Shown here one piece after another: positions 25,829 through 34,584 of a stretch of 64,000 nucleotides of DNA. Numbering within the stretch: the stretch's first letter is position 1; every line of letters begins with the position of its first letter. The notes beneath the pieces were generated by a model, which had not been told where the DNA came from, made no database searches, and saw only the letters and a list, made by a program, of their open reading frames with translations. The position numbers were made by a program, and so were the translations under genes. Origin of the DNA: Micromonospora trifolii (lineage in GTDB: Bacteria > Actinomycetota > Actinomycetes > Mycobacteriales > Micromonosporaceae); contig NZ_JAKKFD010000028.1 in the NCBI RefSeq assembly GCF_022229005.1, positions 1 to 64,000 of the forward strand. Reading direction: 5' to 3'.

Positions 25829-26425
25829 ATGACCTCTGGATCCGACGGCTCGGCTGAGCCGAGGCGTGTTCATCTGGACAGTCGCCAGGTCCGCACCCTG
25901 GCTCACCCGCTGCGGATGCGACTGCTCGGATCGCTGCGCATCGACGGTCCCGCGACAGCGACAGCGCTCGCTGAGAAGTTGGGCACCAACAGCGGCGCGA
26001 CCAGCTATCACCTGCGCCAGCTCGCCGAGGTGGGGCTGGTGACCGAGGACCCCGGCCGGGGCAGCAGCCGGCAGCGCTGGTGGCAGGCCGCGCACGACAT
26101 GAGCGACTTCGAACCCACGGACTTCGACGACGACCCGGATGCCCGCGCGGCCGTTCAGTGGATCCAGGGCGACCAGGTCCGGCTGATGGCCGACCTGGCC
26201 GAGCGGTGGATGGCCGTCGAACACCACCAGTCCCCGGCCTGGCGCGACGCCGCCGGGATGAGCGACCTGGTGCTGCCGCTCGACCCGGACCGGCTACGTG
26301 CTCTCAGCGACGACCTCTGGGCGGTGCTGATGCGTTACCGCGACGAAGCCGCGACCGATGCCCCGGATGTCAAGCCCGTGCACGTGTTTCTGGCCGGTTT
26401 CCCGCGTCTGGACGAGCGCTGGTGA
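25829..26425 (+). CDS. ArsR-type winged-helix transcriptional regulator
   Basis: A 198-residue regulator. Residues about 15-85 form an ArsR/HTH_20-type winged helix (RQVRTLAHPLRMRLLGSLR, then TNSGATSYHLRQLAEVGLV as recognition helix). The rest is a helical, acidic domain without metal-binding Cys, so it is not an arsenic sensor. The stop overlaps the transporter start (GTGA), giving a regulator-efflux pair, with a palindrome 20 nt upstream as the likely operator. Confidence 0.9.
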   Translation: MTSGSDGSAEPRRVHLDSRQVRTLAHPLRMRLLGSLRIDGPATATALAEKLGTNSGATSYHLRQLAEVGLVTEDPGRGSSRQRWWQAAHDMSDFEPTDFDDDPDARAAVQWIQGDQVRLMADLAERWMAVEHHQSPAWRDAAGMSDLVLPLDPDRLRALSDDLWAVLMRYRDEAATDAPDVKPVHVFLAGFPRLDERW

Positions 26426-27717
26426 GCGCGCTGACCGTACGCCAGGTTCGGCGTCGTTACCTCACTCTCTACGGCCTGCGTTGGCTGCCCACGGGTCTGA
26501 TGATCCCGGTGATGATCCTGCTGATGCAGGAGCGCGGCCTGTCGCTGCCGCAGATCGGCCTGGTCGGCACGGCGCAGGGGCTGTTGGTGTTGGCGCTGGA
26601 GTTGCCCACCGGCGGGCTCGCCGACGCCCTCGGTCGTCGACCGGTGCTGCTCGCCGCCGGGGTGCTGAACCTCGCCTCGCTGGCGCTGTTCGCGGTGGCC
26701 GACTCGTTCTGGCTGTTCTTCGTGGTCTGGGCGTTGCAGGGCGTCTACCGGGCGTTGGACAGCGGCCCGTTGGAGTCCTGGTACGTCGATGCCACCCTGG
26801 CCGCCGACCCGGAGGCCGAGTACGAGCGCGGCCTCGGCTACGCCGGCACTGTCGTCGGCGGGGCCATCGGCGGTGGCGCGCTGCTCAGTGGTGGCCTCAT
26901 CGCGCTCGGCCCGATCGGGCCGGTCACCGCGCTCACGGTGCCGGTGTTGGCCGCGATCGTCGCGCAGGCGGCGGCGCTGGTCGCGCTGGTCGTGCTGCTG
27001 GTCGAGGAGCGGCCGGCCACCGGGGTCGCGGCGCTGCGGGCCTCGGTGGTCCAGGCGCCCCGGATGATCGGCCAGGCCGTCGGGCTGCTGCGTCGCTCCC
27101 GGGTGCTGCTGGCGTTGGTGGCCGTCGAGCTGTTCTGGGGCTTCGGGATGGTCACCTTCGAGTCGCTGCTGCCGGTCCGGCTCGCCGAGGTGATCGGCGA
27201 CCCGGAACGCGCCGCGGTGCTGCTCGGGCCGGCGAACTCGGCCGCCTGGCTCGCCTCGGCCGCCGGCGCGGCACTGACCCCACTGCTGCTGCGCTGGTTC
27301 GGCGCCGCGCCGGGTGCGGCCCTCCTGCGCATCCTTCAGGGCGTCACGGTGGTCGGGATGGGGTTGTTCGCCGGGCCGGTCGGCGTGCTGGTGGCCTACC
27401 TGGCCTGCTATGCCGTGCATGGCGCGTCCAACCCGTTGCACAGTGGGCTGCTGCACCGGCAGGTCGACGGCCCCTACCGGACCAGCGTGCTCTCGCTGAA
27501 CTCGATGATGGCGGCACCGGCCGCCGCGCTCGGCGGGGTGGTCCTGACCGCGATCGCCGCCGCTGCCAGCGTCAGCACCGCGATGGTGGTCGGCGCTGTG
27601 GTGTTGGCCGTGGCCGCACCGCTCTACCTGCCCGCCTGGCTGGCCGGCCGTCGGGCCGCCCCCGCCACCGAGCCGGCCGCTGTCCTCGCACCCGCCGAGC
27701 AGCAAGCCGCCCGTTAG
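26422..27717 (+). CDS. Major facilitator superfamily transporter
   Basis: A 431-residue membrane protein with about 12 hydrophobic segments. The loop between TM2 and TM3 carries GGLADALGRRPVLL, the MFS motif A. It looks like a drug/H+ antiporter-type exporter, but the substrate is unknown. GTG 26422 overlaps the ArsR stop by four bases, so it is translationally coupled to its probable regulator. The GNAT gene converges on it with a 4-nt gap. Confidence 0.92.
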   Translation: MSALTVRQVRRRYLTLYGLRWLPTGLMIPVMILLMQERGLSLPQIGLVGTAQGLLVLALELPTGGLADALGRRPVLLAAGVLNLASLALFAVADSFWLFFVVWALQGVYRALDSGPLESWYVDATLAADPEAEYERGLGYAGTVVGGAIGGGALLSGGLIALGPIGPVTALTVPVLAAIVAQAAALVALVVLLVEERPATGVAALRASVVQAPRMIGQAVGLLRRSRVLLALVAVELFWGFGMVTFESLLPVRLAEVIGDPERAAVLLGPANSAAWLASAAGAALTPLLLRWFGAAPGAALLRILQGVTVVGMGLFAGPVGVLVAYLACYAVHGASNPLHSGLLHRQVDGPYRTSVLSLNSMMAAPAAALGGVVLTAIAAAASVSTAMVVGAVVLAVAAPLYLPAWLAGRRAAPATEPAAVLAPAEQQAAR

Positions 27718-27721
27718 GACC

Positions 27722-28462
27722 TCAGGCGAGGCGGAGCGTGCTGATCGGATGGGTGTTGGTGAAGCCGAGCCGACGGTAGAGCCGTACCGCCCCGACATTG
27801 CTCGGGTAGACGCCGAGCCCGACGGTGTCGAATCGGGCCAGCAGCGCCCGGGTCATTCCGGCGGTCAAGGCCGCGCCCAACCCCTGACCCCGCTGCTCAG
27901 GGCCGACGGTCAGGCCGGCGAGAAAGCCGATGTCGCCCCGACTTCGGTCCGCGCCGCAGGCCACCAGACGACCGCCGGCCCAGATCCCGTACCAGTCGAC
28001 CACCCTGGGGTCGCCCGGTCGGGAGGTGCTGCTCGGAAACGCCTTGTCGATCAGCGCCGCCAGCGCCGGGTGATCGGCTTCGGTCAACCGAACGACCCGT
28101 TCCTCGTCGGGCTGGACCGGCGGTGCCGTGCCGGTCCAGTGGAAGTCCCAGTCGGCGTGCTCGACCACTGCCAGTCGCTGCGACACCACACCGCACTCCA
28201 GCCGCGGCAGGTGCAGTGCCTGCCCGGTGCTCAGCACCCCGTCGGCGGCCAGCGCGACGCAGATCTCCAGCGCCGTCCCGGCCGGGCCGATCGCACCGCC
28301 TGCGGGGACGTGCTCGGGCGGCAACAGCCAGAGCACCGCGTCATCGCGCTGGTAGGCGCGCGCGGGCACCCCACGCCAGAGCATGTGCCGGACAAACGGG
28401 TGCTGGCCGGTAACGGCCAGGACGGCGGCCCGGTCCGGGAGCACCTGATCGTCGATGATCAT
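27722..28462 (-). CDS. GNAT-family N-acetyltransferase
   Basis: A 246-residue protein whose C-terminal half carries the acetyl-CoA binding pattern GLTVGPEQRGQGLGAALT and the following NVGAVRLYRRLGF motif of GNAT enzymes. The N-terminal half is divergent, as in two-lobed GNAT proteins. Substrate unknown. ATG 28462 starts the conserved part; the frame extends 43 codons upstream into sequence with no ribosome site. Confidence 0.85.
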   Translation of the reverse strand: MIIDDQVLPDRAAVLAVTGQHPFVRHMLWRGVPARAYQRDDAVLWLLPPEHVPAGGAIGPAGTALEICVALAADGVLSTGQALHLPRLECGVVSQRLAVVEHADWDFHWTGTAPPVQPDEERVVRLTEADHPALAALIDKAFPSSTSRPGDPRVVDWYGIWAGGRLVACGADRSRGDIGFLAGLTVGPEQRGQGLGAALTAGMTRALLARFDTVGLGVYPSNVGAVRLYRRLGFTNTHPISTLRLA

Positions 28463-28603
28463 GGCGTCGAGCCTAGGAGACCGGAGCCGGACAGCCGCAC
28501 CGGGCTGGGCGCTCGGGCACTGGATCCACCGTGGAGATTGGCGAGTCGACCGATTGGGTACATCACGCGCCGACCTACTGGGAACCCCCACCGGAGGACC
28601 GAC

Positions 28604-28825
28604 ATGCTCGCCATTCTCGCGGCCATCGTCTTTGGCTTTGCCCTGCTGCTCGATCTGCTCGACACCAACTTCGGCGCACCCGACCTGTTCAACTGGAACA
28701 CCCTCGTACTCATCGGGTTGCTCCTCCTCTCGCTCTACCTGGCCGGCGTGGGCAGCGGCCCGCGCGGCGGCGGCGGTGGCGGCGGTGGCCGTTGGTACCG
28801 GGGCCGTCGCCCCGGGCGTGGCTGA
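28604..28825 (+). CDS. Small membrane protein with glycine-rich tail
   Basis: A 73-residue protein with two short hydrophobic segments (about 2-18 and 32-48) and a C-terminal run of Gly followed by basic residues (GRWYRGRRPGRG). A GGAGG ribosome site lies 6 nt upstream of the ATG and the composition is protein-like. Similar small membrane proteins are common in Micromonosporaceae; I know of no function. It stands alone before rarA. Confidence 0.65.
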   Translation: MLAILAAIVFGFALLLDLLDTNFGAPDLFNWNTLVLIGLLLLSLYLAGVGSGPRGGGGGGGGRWYRGRRPGRG

Positions 28826-28899
28826 CCGGAACCGATCACCGGTGGCGGGCCCGCGGCGCGATTCCGGCGTCGTGGGCCCGGCCCGGTACTGTCTTCGTG

Positions 28900-30438
28900 A
28901 TGGAGTCCGACGCCCTCTTCTCCCTCGGTGAACCCGCCGGGTCGCGCAGCGCGCCCGACGGACCCGCCGGTGTCGACGGCTTCACCGCGGTGGCCGACGA
29001 TTCGCCCCTGCCCGTCCGGATGCGCCCGGTGACCCTCGACGAGCTGGTCGGGCAGGAGCACCTGCTCGCTCCCGGCGCACCCCTGCGGCAACTGGTCTCC
29101 GGCGGTGCTCCGATGTCGGTGATCCTCTGGGGCCCGCCGGGCAGCGGCAAGACCACCATCGCGCACCTGGTGGCCGGGGCGACCGATCGCCGCTTCGTCG
29201 CCATGTCGGCGCTCTCCGCCGGTGTGAAGGACGTCCGGGCGGTGATCGAGGCGGCGCGCCGCCAGCGGCGTTCCGGCGGCCCGCAGACAGTGCTCTTCAT
29301 CGACGAGGTGCACCGGTTCAGCAAGACCCAACAGGATTCCCTGCTCGCCGCCGTCGAGGACCGCACTGTCACCCTGCTGGCGGCGACCACCGAGAACCCG
29401 TACTTCTCGATCATCTCACCGCTGCTGTCGCGGTGCGTGCTGCTCACCCTGCAACCGTTGGACGACGAGGCGGTGCGGGGCCTGCTGCGCCGCGCGGTCG
29501 CCGACAAGCGTGGCCTGGACGGCGCACTGTCCCTGACCACCGAGGCCGAGGATCACCTGGTCCGGCTGGCCGCCGGTGACGTCCGTAAGGCACTCACCGC
29601 CCTGGAGGCGGCGGCGGCCTCCGCCACGGCCCTCGGCGGCGGGCGGATCGACCTCGCCACCGCCGAGCAGGCGGTCGACGTGGCGGCGGTGCGCTACGAC
29701 CGCGACGGCGACGCCCACTACGACGTGGTCAGCGCCTTCATCAAGAGCATGCGCGGCTCGGACGTGGACGCGGCGGTGCACTGGCTGGCCCGCATGCTGG
29801 TCGCCGGTGAGGACGCCCGGTTCATCGCCCGTCGTCTGGTCATCTTCGCCAGCGAGGACGTGGGCATGGCCGATCCCGGGGCGCTGAGCGTGGCGACCGC
29901 CGCCGCGCACGCGGTCGAGTACGTCGGGCTGCCCGAAGCGCAGCTCAACCTCGCCCAGGCGGTGATCCACCTGGCCACCGCGCCCAAGTCGAACTCGGCC
30001 ACCACCGCCATCGGCGCCGCCATCGCCGACGTCCGGGCCGGTCGCGGCGGCCCGGTGCCGCGAGGGCTGCGCGACGCGCACTACGCCGGCGCCCGAGGGT
30101 TGGGCCACGGGACCGGCTACCGCTACCCGCACGACGACCAACGCGGCGTGGTCACCCAGCAGTACGTCCCGGACGACCTGGTGGGCACCGACTACTACCA
30201 GCCCAGCCCGCACGGCGCGGAGCGGTCGGTGGCCAGCCGCCTGCCGCTGCTGCGCCGGATCGTGCGTGGTCTGCCGGCCCCAGCCGCCCGCCCGGAGACG
30301 CGGACAGCCGAGCCGTCCGTAACGGCGCAGACCGCGCCAGCGCTATCCCCGGGGGCCGCCCGTCCGACGACGGGCACGGCTGCCCCCGGCACGATGCAGG
30401 ACAGCGGCACCGACGCCGCAGGAGAGGGTCAACAGTGA
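28900..30438 (+). CDS. rarA: Replication-associated recombination protein RarA (MgsA)
   Basis: A 512-residue clamp-loader-like AAA+ ATPase acting at stalled replication forks. Walker A is GPPGSGKTTIAHL, Walker B LFIDEVHRFSK, and the C-terminal MgsA tetramerisation region contains IKSMRGSDVDAA and the conserved PxNLGxGxxYPHD-like end (GLGHGTGYRYPHD). The last 90 residues are a Pro/Thr/Ala-rich extension. ATG 28900 is used; GTG 28897 is equally possible as no strong ribosome site is visible. The next gene overlaps the stop. Confidence 0.92.
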   Translation: MESDALFSLGEPAGSRSAPDGPAGVDGFTAVADDSPLPVRMRPVTLDELVGQEHLLAPGAPLRQLVSGGAPMSVILWGPPGSGKTTIAHLVAGATDRRFVAMSALSAGVKDVRAVIEAARRQRRSGGPQTVLFIDEVHRFSKTQQDSLLAAVEDRTVTLLAATTENPYFSIISPLLSRCVLLTLQPLDDEAVRGLLRRAVADKRGLDGALSLTTEAEDHLVRLAAGDVRKALTALEAAAASATALGGGRIDLATAEQAVDVAAVRYDRDGDAHYDVVSAFIKSMRGSDVDAAVHWLARMLVAGEDARFIARRLVIFASEDVGMADPGALSVATAAAHAVEYVGLPEAQLNLAQAVIHLATAPKSNSATTAIGAAIADVRAGRGGPVPRGLRDAHYAGARGLGHGTGYRYPHDDQRGVVTQQYVPDDLVGTDYYQPSPHGAERSVASRLPLLRRIVRGLPAPAARPETRTAEPSVTAQTAPALSPGAARPTTGTAAPGTMQDSGTDAAGEGQQ

Positions 30439-33400
30439 GATCGCGTGGTGGGGACCGCCCGGACGAGGGCCCGGACGAGCGGCGCGATCCCCGCGCCAAG
30501 ACCCGCCGTTGGGGTCGCGGCCGAGCGGCTGAGCCCGAGCCGGAGGAGCCGGTAGCCGGCGAGGAGTTCGGCTGGATCGACGACCTGCGTTCGGCGAAGC
30601 AGCAACGCACCGAGCTGGGCCCGGACGGTGCACCGGCGGAGCCGAACCGGCCCCGTGGGGGCATGCCGCCGGCCGACCCGGCCGGACCGCCGGCACAAGC
30701 CACCCCGCGTACACCGGCAGAGCCGGCCGGTGCGCGCGGCAGCGGGCCGGAGTCCGCAGCGCCGCCGGCCCCGCGCCAGAGTGAACCCGGCGGCACCGCC
30801 GCCCGTCGGCCGGTCGACGGGCCCTGGCCCGGGGAGACGCCACCAGCGGGTCGTCGCCCGGATGACCGGCCCCCCGCCGCCGGCCCCGGCGCGCCGGGGC
30901 AACCGCCGCGCCGCGGCGTACAGCCGGTGCCCGGCGCCCGCGCTGCCGTGCCCCCGTCGCCACCCACCGCCCGCCCGGGCGGGGATGACCCGGCCGGCCC
31001 GCAGGGGCCTCGCCCGGCACCCGGCGGCCCGGCCCGTGCTCGCGGTGCTGCGGCCCCTCCTGGCCCACCCGTGGGCCCACCGACCTCAGGCCCACCGGCC
31101 GGCCGCCGTCCGGAGGCCGCCGCTGCGCCGGGCCGTCGTCCGGACGCCGCTGTTCCGCCGGGCCGTCATCAGGACCCCGCAGCGCCCGGCGGTCATCCCG
31201 ACGCCATGCCGCCACTGCGCCGTCCGGACGCTGGCACGCCGACCCACCGACCCGGCCCGGAGCAGCCGGTCGAGCCTGGCCGCGCCCGGCTCCCCGCCGA
31301 CGGCGCCCCCGTCGGTCGACGCGCCGTCGGCCCGACCTCCGACCCGGCGCGGGCCGCCGGAGCAGCAGCCGCCCCCGGGCCGGCCCGCTTCGACGGCGCA
31401 CCGGCTGGCGTCGTGCCGCCGACCACTGATGGCCTGCGGCCCGACCCCGCCATTGACGCTGACCCGCGTACCGCCCGGCGTCGTCCCGGCCCGGCCGACC
31501 CCGGCGCACCCGAGCCCACCGGGCGGCGCGCCGCCGAGGCTCCCCGTCCGGCAGCGGGCGGGCGTCGCCGCGCCGCGGAACCCGACGAGCCGGTGGTGCC
31601 CCGCTCCGGCAACGCGCCGCCCGTGCCCCGCTCGGGGAACGCGTCGGCGGTGCCCCAGGCGACCGGCGCGCACAGTGGCGCCCTGCCCACTACCGGCCCC
31701 GCCGACGGCACCGGTCGCCGGCGGGTCGTCTCCGGTGAACCGGAACGCCGAACGCCGCCCGGCGGCGAACCCCGCCTGGACCGGCCGGAGCGACCCGCGG
31801 ACTGGCTCCGCCAGGCCGGCCGACTGCCACACACCGACCCTGGCCTGCCGGTGGTCAATCGCCGAGACGGCAGCCCGCCAGCGGGGGATCGGCGTCCGGC
31901 GCCGCCCATCGGACCGGGAGACCTCACCGATCAGGCGTCCGGTCGGCTCGCCGTGCCCGACCCGGCCGCCGAGCGCACCGCCGCCCGCCGGCCCGCCGGT
32001 CCGCCGGTCGACCCGGGCGCGGACGCGCCGGCCGGTCGGCGCGCCGTCCGGCCCGACGCGTCGGGATCCACCGGAGAGCAGGCGCTGACCTACCCGACGC
32101 CGCCCGGTGACCGGCCCGCCCGTGGGCGGGGCGCTGCGGCGGTACCCACACCAGACCCCACCGGCCAGCGCGGCCGTGCCGTGGCGGGGCCCGGCGCGGA
32201 CGCGCCGCCCGCCCCGGACCCGACCGGCCGACGACGTCGTCCACCGGCCGAGCAGGGCCCCGACGGTACGGCTGTCCCCGGTCGGCCCGGGCCCGCGAGC
32301 GACCACGGCGACGACCCCTACGCCGGTGGTCGGCCCGGCGCCGGTCCCGCGGCGCGGGGCGCCGCCCGCTCCGCCCCACCCGGCCGGGCCCGTCCCATCC
32401 CCGGCGACGCGCCGGCACCCGGCGCCGGACGCCGCGGCGCCGACGGGCCGCTGCGCCCCGGCCCGGGCGGCGAGGCGGCACCTCGGGACGCGAACCGTCC
32501 GGACGGTCCGGCTCGTGCGGCGGTGCCGCCGGGTGTGGATGGTCCGCCACGTTCGCGTCCAGATGGTCCGGCTCGTGCGGCGGTGCCGCCGGGTGTGGAT
32601 GGTCCGCCACGTTCGCGCCCGGACGGTCCGGCTCGTGCCGCCGTCCGCCCACCCGGCGGACCGCTGCCCACCGACGACCGGACGACCGGTGACCCGGGGC
32701 CGGCCGGACCGGCCCGTGGGGCTGCGCCGGCCGGCCGACCAGCGCCGGCCGACCGTGCCGCCGGACGTGCCCTGCCTCCGAATCGGGAGCCCGGTCGTGC
32801 CGAGCCGAGCGGTGTCGCGCCCGTGCCGCCGCCCGGACGCGCCGGCGAGCCCGTCGGCGTGGCCCGCGCCGCCGCCGTGGTGCCCTCCGTCTCCGGGCCG
32901 GTGGACCGGCCGGAACCGGAGCCCTCCGACGGGCCGGCGCTGCGCTCGGCCGGTCAGGACGCGCCGGACGACGACGCCGCAACGGGTGCCCGTTCCGAGG
33001 AACGCCGGCAGACCCGTGAACGACGCCGACTTCGCGCGGCGGTGTTGGCTCTGGTCAGCGTGGTGCTGCTCGGCGCGGTGCCGCTCTTCTTCGGGATCCG
33101 GACGCTGAGCCGTGACCCGGTCTTCGACAACCTGGACCAGCTCGGTGTGCCCGCCTGGGCGGCTGCGAAGACTGTCGACGACGTCAGCGGCAGCCGCTGG
33201 TGCCTGCTCGACTGCCGGCTGCGTGAGCGCACCGTGACCTCGGAGAAGGCGCCCAAGGAGACGGCGCAGGTCTACGAGGACGCGCTGCGCCGCGACGGGT
33301 GGCAGCCGTGGAAGGTGAGCCGCTGCCCGGAGCAGCAGACGAAGGGCAGCTACACCTGCTGGCGTCGCGACGAGTTGACCCTCGACCTGTGGGTCCGCGA

Positions 33401-33635
33401 GCCGACCTGTGTGCCGCCGCCGGTGGACGGCGAGCCGGCAGTCGTGCCGTCCGCCGACCCGTCGGCCGCTGCGACCGAGTGCACCGGCTCGTTGGTGTCG
33501 GTGAAGGTGCGCAACGCGATCGACGACGAGCGGACCAGGCCGCAGCCGACCACCGACCCGTCACTGACCGGTGAGGATCCGTTCCCGACGGTCAGCGCGG
33601 ATCCGCTGGGCGAGCTGACACCCTCACCGTCCTGA
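30435..33635 (+). CDS. Large disordered Pro/Ala/Arg-rich single-pass membrane protein
   Basis: A 1066-residue protein I cannot assign to a characterised family. Residues 1-860 are almost entirely Pro, Ala, Gly, Arg and Asp with no hydrophobic core, so probably a disordered cytosolic region; a 20-residue unit repeats near residues 690-735. A single TM helix follows (about 868-888, RAAVLALVSVVLLGAVPLFF), then an ordered extracytoplasmic domain of about 175 residues with six cysteines (WCLLDC, SRC, YTC, PTC, TEC). GTG 30435 overlaps the rarA stop and has GGAGAGGG upstream. It precedes DUF948 and alaS, perhaps an envelope-related operon. Confidence 0.75.
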   Translation: MRSRGGDRPDEGPDERRDPRAKTRRWGRGRAAEPEPEEPVAGEEFGWIDDLRSAKQQRTELGPDGAPAEPNRPRGGMPPADPAGPPAQATPRTPAEPAGARGSGPESAAPPAPRQSEPGGTAARRPVDGPWPGETPPAGRRPDDRPPAAGPGAPGQPPRRGVQPVPGARAAVPPSPPTARPGGDDPAGPQGPRPAPGGPARARGAAAPPGPPVGPPTSGPPAGRRPEAAAAPGRRPDAAVPPGRHQDPAAPGGHPDAMPPLRRPDAGTPTHRPGPEQPVEPGRARLPADGAPVGRRAVGPTSDPARAAGAAAAPGPARFDGAPAGVVPPTTDGLRPDPAIDADPRTARRRPGPADPGAPEPTGRRAAEAPRPAAGGRRRAAEPDEPVVPRSGNAPPVPRSGNASAVPQATGAHSGALPTTGPADGTGRRRVVSGEPERRTPPGGEPRLDRPERPADWLRQAGRLPHTDPGLPVVNRRDGSPPAGDRRPAPPIGPGDLTDQASGRLAVPDPAAERTAARRPAGPPVDPGADAPAGRRAVRPDASGSTGEQALTYPTPPGDRPARGRGAAAVPTPDPTGQRGRAVAGPGADAPPAPDPTGRRRRPPAEQGPDGTAVPGRPGPASDHGDDPYAGGRPGAGPAARGAARSAPPGRARPIPGDAPAPGAGRRGADGPLRPGPGGEAAPRDANRPDGPARAAVPPGVDGPPRSRPDGPARAAVPPGVDGPPRSRPDGPARAAVRPPGGPLPTDDRTTGDPGPAGPARGAAPAGRPAPADRAAGRALPPNREPGRAEPSGVAPVPPPGRAGEPVGVARAAAVVPSVSGPVDRPEPEPSDGPALRSAGQDAPDDDAATGARSEERRQTRERRRLRAAVLALVSVVLLGAVPLFFGIRTLSRDPVFDNLDQLGVPAWAAAKTVDDVSGSRWCLLDCRLRERTVTSEKAPKETAQVYEDALRRDGWQPWKVSRCPEQQTKGSYTCWRRDELTLDLWVREPTCVPPPVDGEPAVVPSADPSAAATECTGSLVSVKVRNAIDDERTRPQPTTDPSLTGEDPFPTVSADPLGELTPSPS
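32502..32641 (+). repeat. 60-bp in-frame tandem repeat inside the disordered protein gene
   Basis: Two nearly identical 60-bp units (32502-32561, 32562-32621) and part of a third encode DGPARAAVPPGVDGPPRSRP. Only a few synonymous differences separate them, indicating recent in-frame duplication. Confidence 0.85.
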
Positions 33636-33784
33636 GCCGGTCTCCATCACGGACGGTAGGGTCTGGGGCTGGCGGGCACGCCCGCTACCGGTGACCGTCG
33701 ACGGCTCGGCGGCCGGTACGGGTGGCATGGTTGTGCGTTCCGGGGACGTCGGGTCCTGCGGAACTCTGCTTGAGGAGGACAGGC

Positions 33785-34249
33785 GTGGGCGACATTGGAG
33801 CGATCGCGGCGCTGATCGCGGCATCCGCGTTCGCGGTGCTGGTGCTCATCCTGACGCTGCCCATCCTGCGGCTGCGGCACACGGTTGACGCCACCACTCG
33901 CATGATCAACGATTTGAACGATCGGACCGGACCGCTGCTCGGTGACGTGAACACCACTGTGAAGAACGTCAACACCGCCTTGGAGCAGGTGCAGACCTCG
34001 CTCGACGGTGTGAACCTCCAGCTGGCGAAGGTCGACACCATGACCAGCCACGCACAGAACGTCACCGCCAACGTCGCCAACCTGGCCACCGTCGTCTCCG
34101 CCGCAGCCGCCAACCCCCTGGTCAAGGTGGCCGCGTTCGGCTACGGCGTGCGTAAGGCCGCCGCCGGCCGCCGGCACGCCGAGACCGAGCGCGAGGTACG
34201 CGACACCATCAAGCAGCAGCGACGGGCCGCGCGACGCGGCAACAGCTGA
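33785..34249 (+). CDS. DUF948-family membrane-anchored protein
   Basis: A 154-residue protein with an N-terminal TM helix (about residues 5-27) followed by a long amphipathic, probably coiled-coil region (TTRMINDLNDRTGPLLGDV...) and a basic C-terminus. It matches the DUF948 pattern of small envelope proteins found beside alaS in actinobacteria. GTG 33785 is 6 nt after GAGGAGG. It precedes the small companion gene and alaS in one direction with short gaps. Confidence 0.82.
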   Translation: MGDIGAIAALIAASAFAVLVLILTLPILRLRHTVDATTRMINDLNDRTGPLLGDVNTTVKNVNTALEQVQTSLDGVNLQLAKVDTMTSHAQNVTANVANLATVVSAAAANPLVKVAAFGYGVRKAAAGRRHAETEREVRDTIKQQRRAARRGNS

Positions 34250-34278
34250 TCGCCCGGCGCACCAGGAGGTAGCGGGAC

Positions 34279-34584
34279 ATGAGGCGCTTGTTCTGGCTCG
34301 GCATCGGGGTGGCCGTCGGTGTGATCGTGGTCCGCAAGGCGACCCGGACCGCGCAGGCGTACACGCCGGCGGGCATCGCCAGCTCGCTGACGGAATCCGC
34401 TGGCGGGCTCGTCGAGTCGCTGCGTAGTTTCGTGGAGGACGTCCGGGTCGGGATGGCCGAACGCGAGCAGGAGATCCACCACGCGTTCGCCCAGGGCGAG
34501 GCGTTCGACGACAAGTTCGCCGACCTGCGGGAAGACCCGCGGATCGGCGATCGAGAAATCTTTCCGGAGGAACACCAGCGATGA
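34279..34584 (+). CDS. Small conserved membrane-anchored protein upstream of alaS
   Basis: A 101-residue protein with an N-terminal TM segment (residues 3-19, basic after it: VVRKATRTAQAYTP) and an amphipathic helical region, ending in an acidic tail. Its neighbour and size match small uncharacterised proteins between DUF948 and alaS in related genomes. The stop overlaps the alaS start (ATGA). Function unknown. Confidence 0.78.
   Translation: MRRLFWLGIGVAVGVIVVRKATRTAQAYTPAGIASSLTESAGGLVESLRSFVEDVRVGMAEREQEIHHAFAQGEAFDDKFADLREDPRIGDREIFPEEHQR

Noticed and set aside
32107..33108. Alternative frames inside the disordered-protein gene
   Set aside because: Several frames are open because of extreme GC. 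Only the 30435 frame has a ribosome site, overlaps rarA as expected and ends in a TM helix plus cysteine-containing domain.
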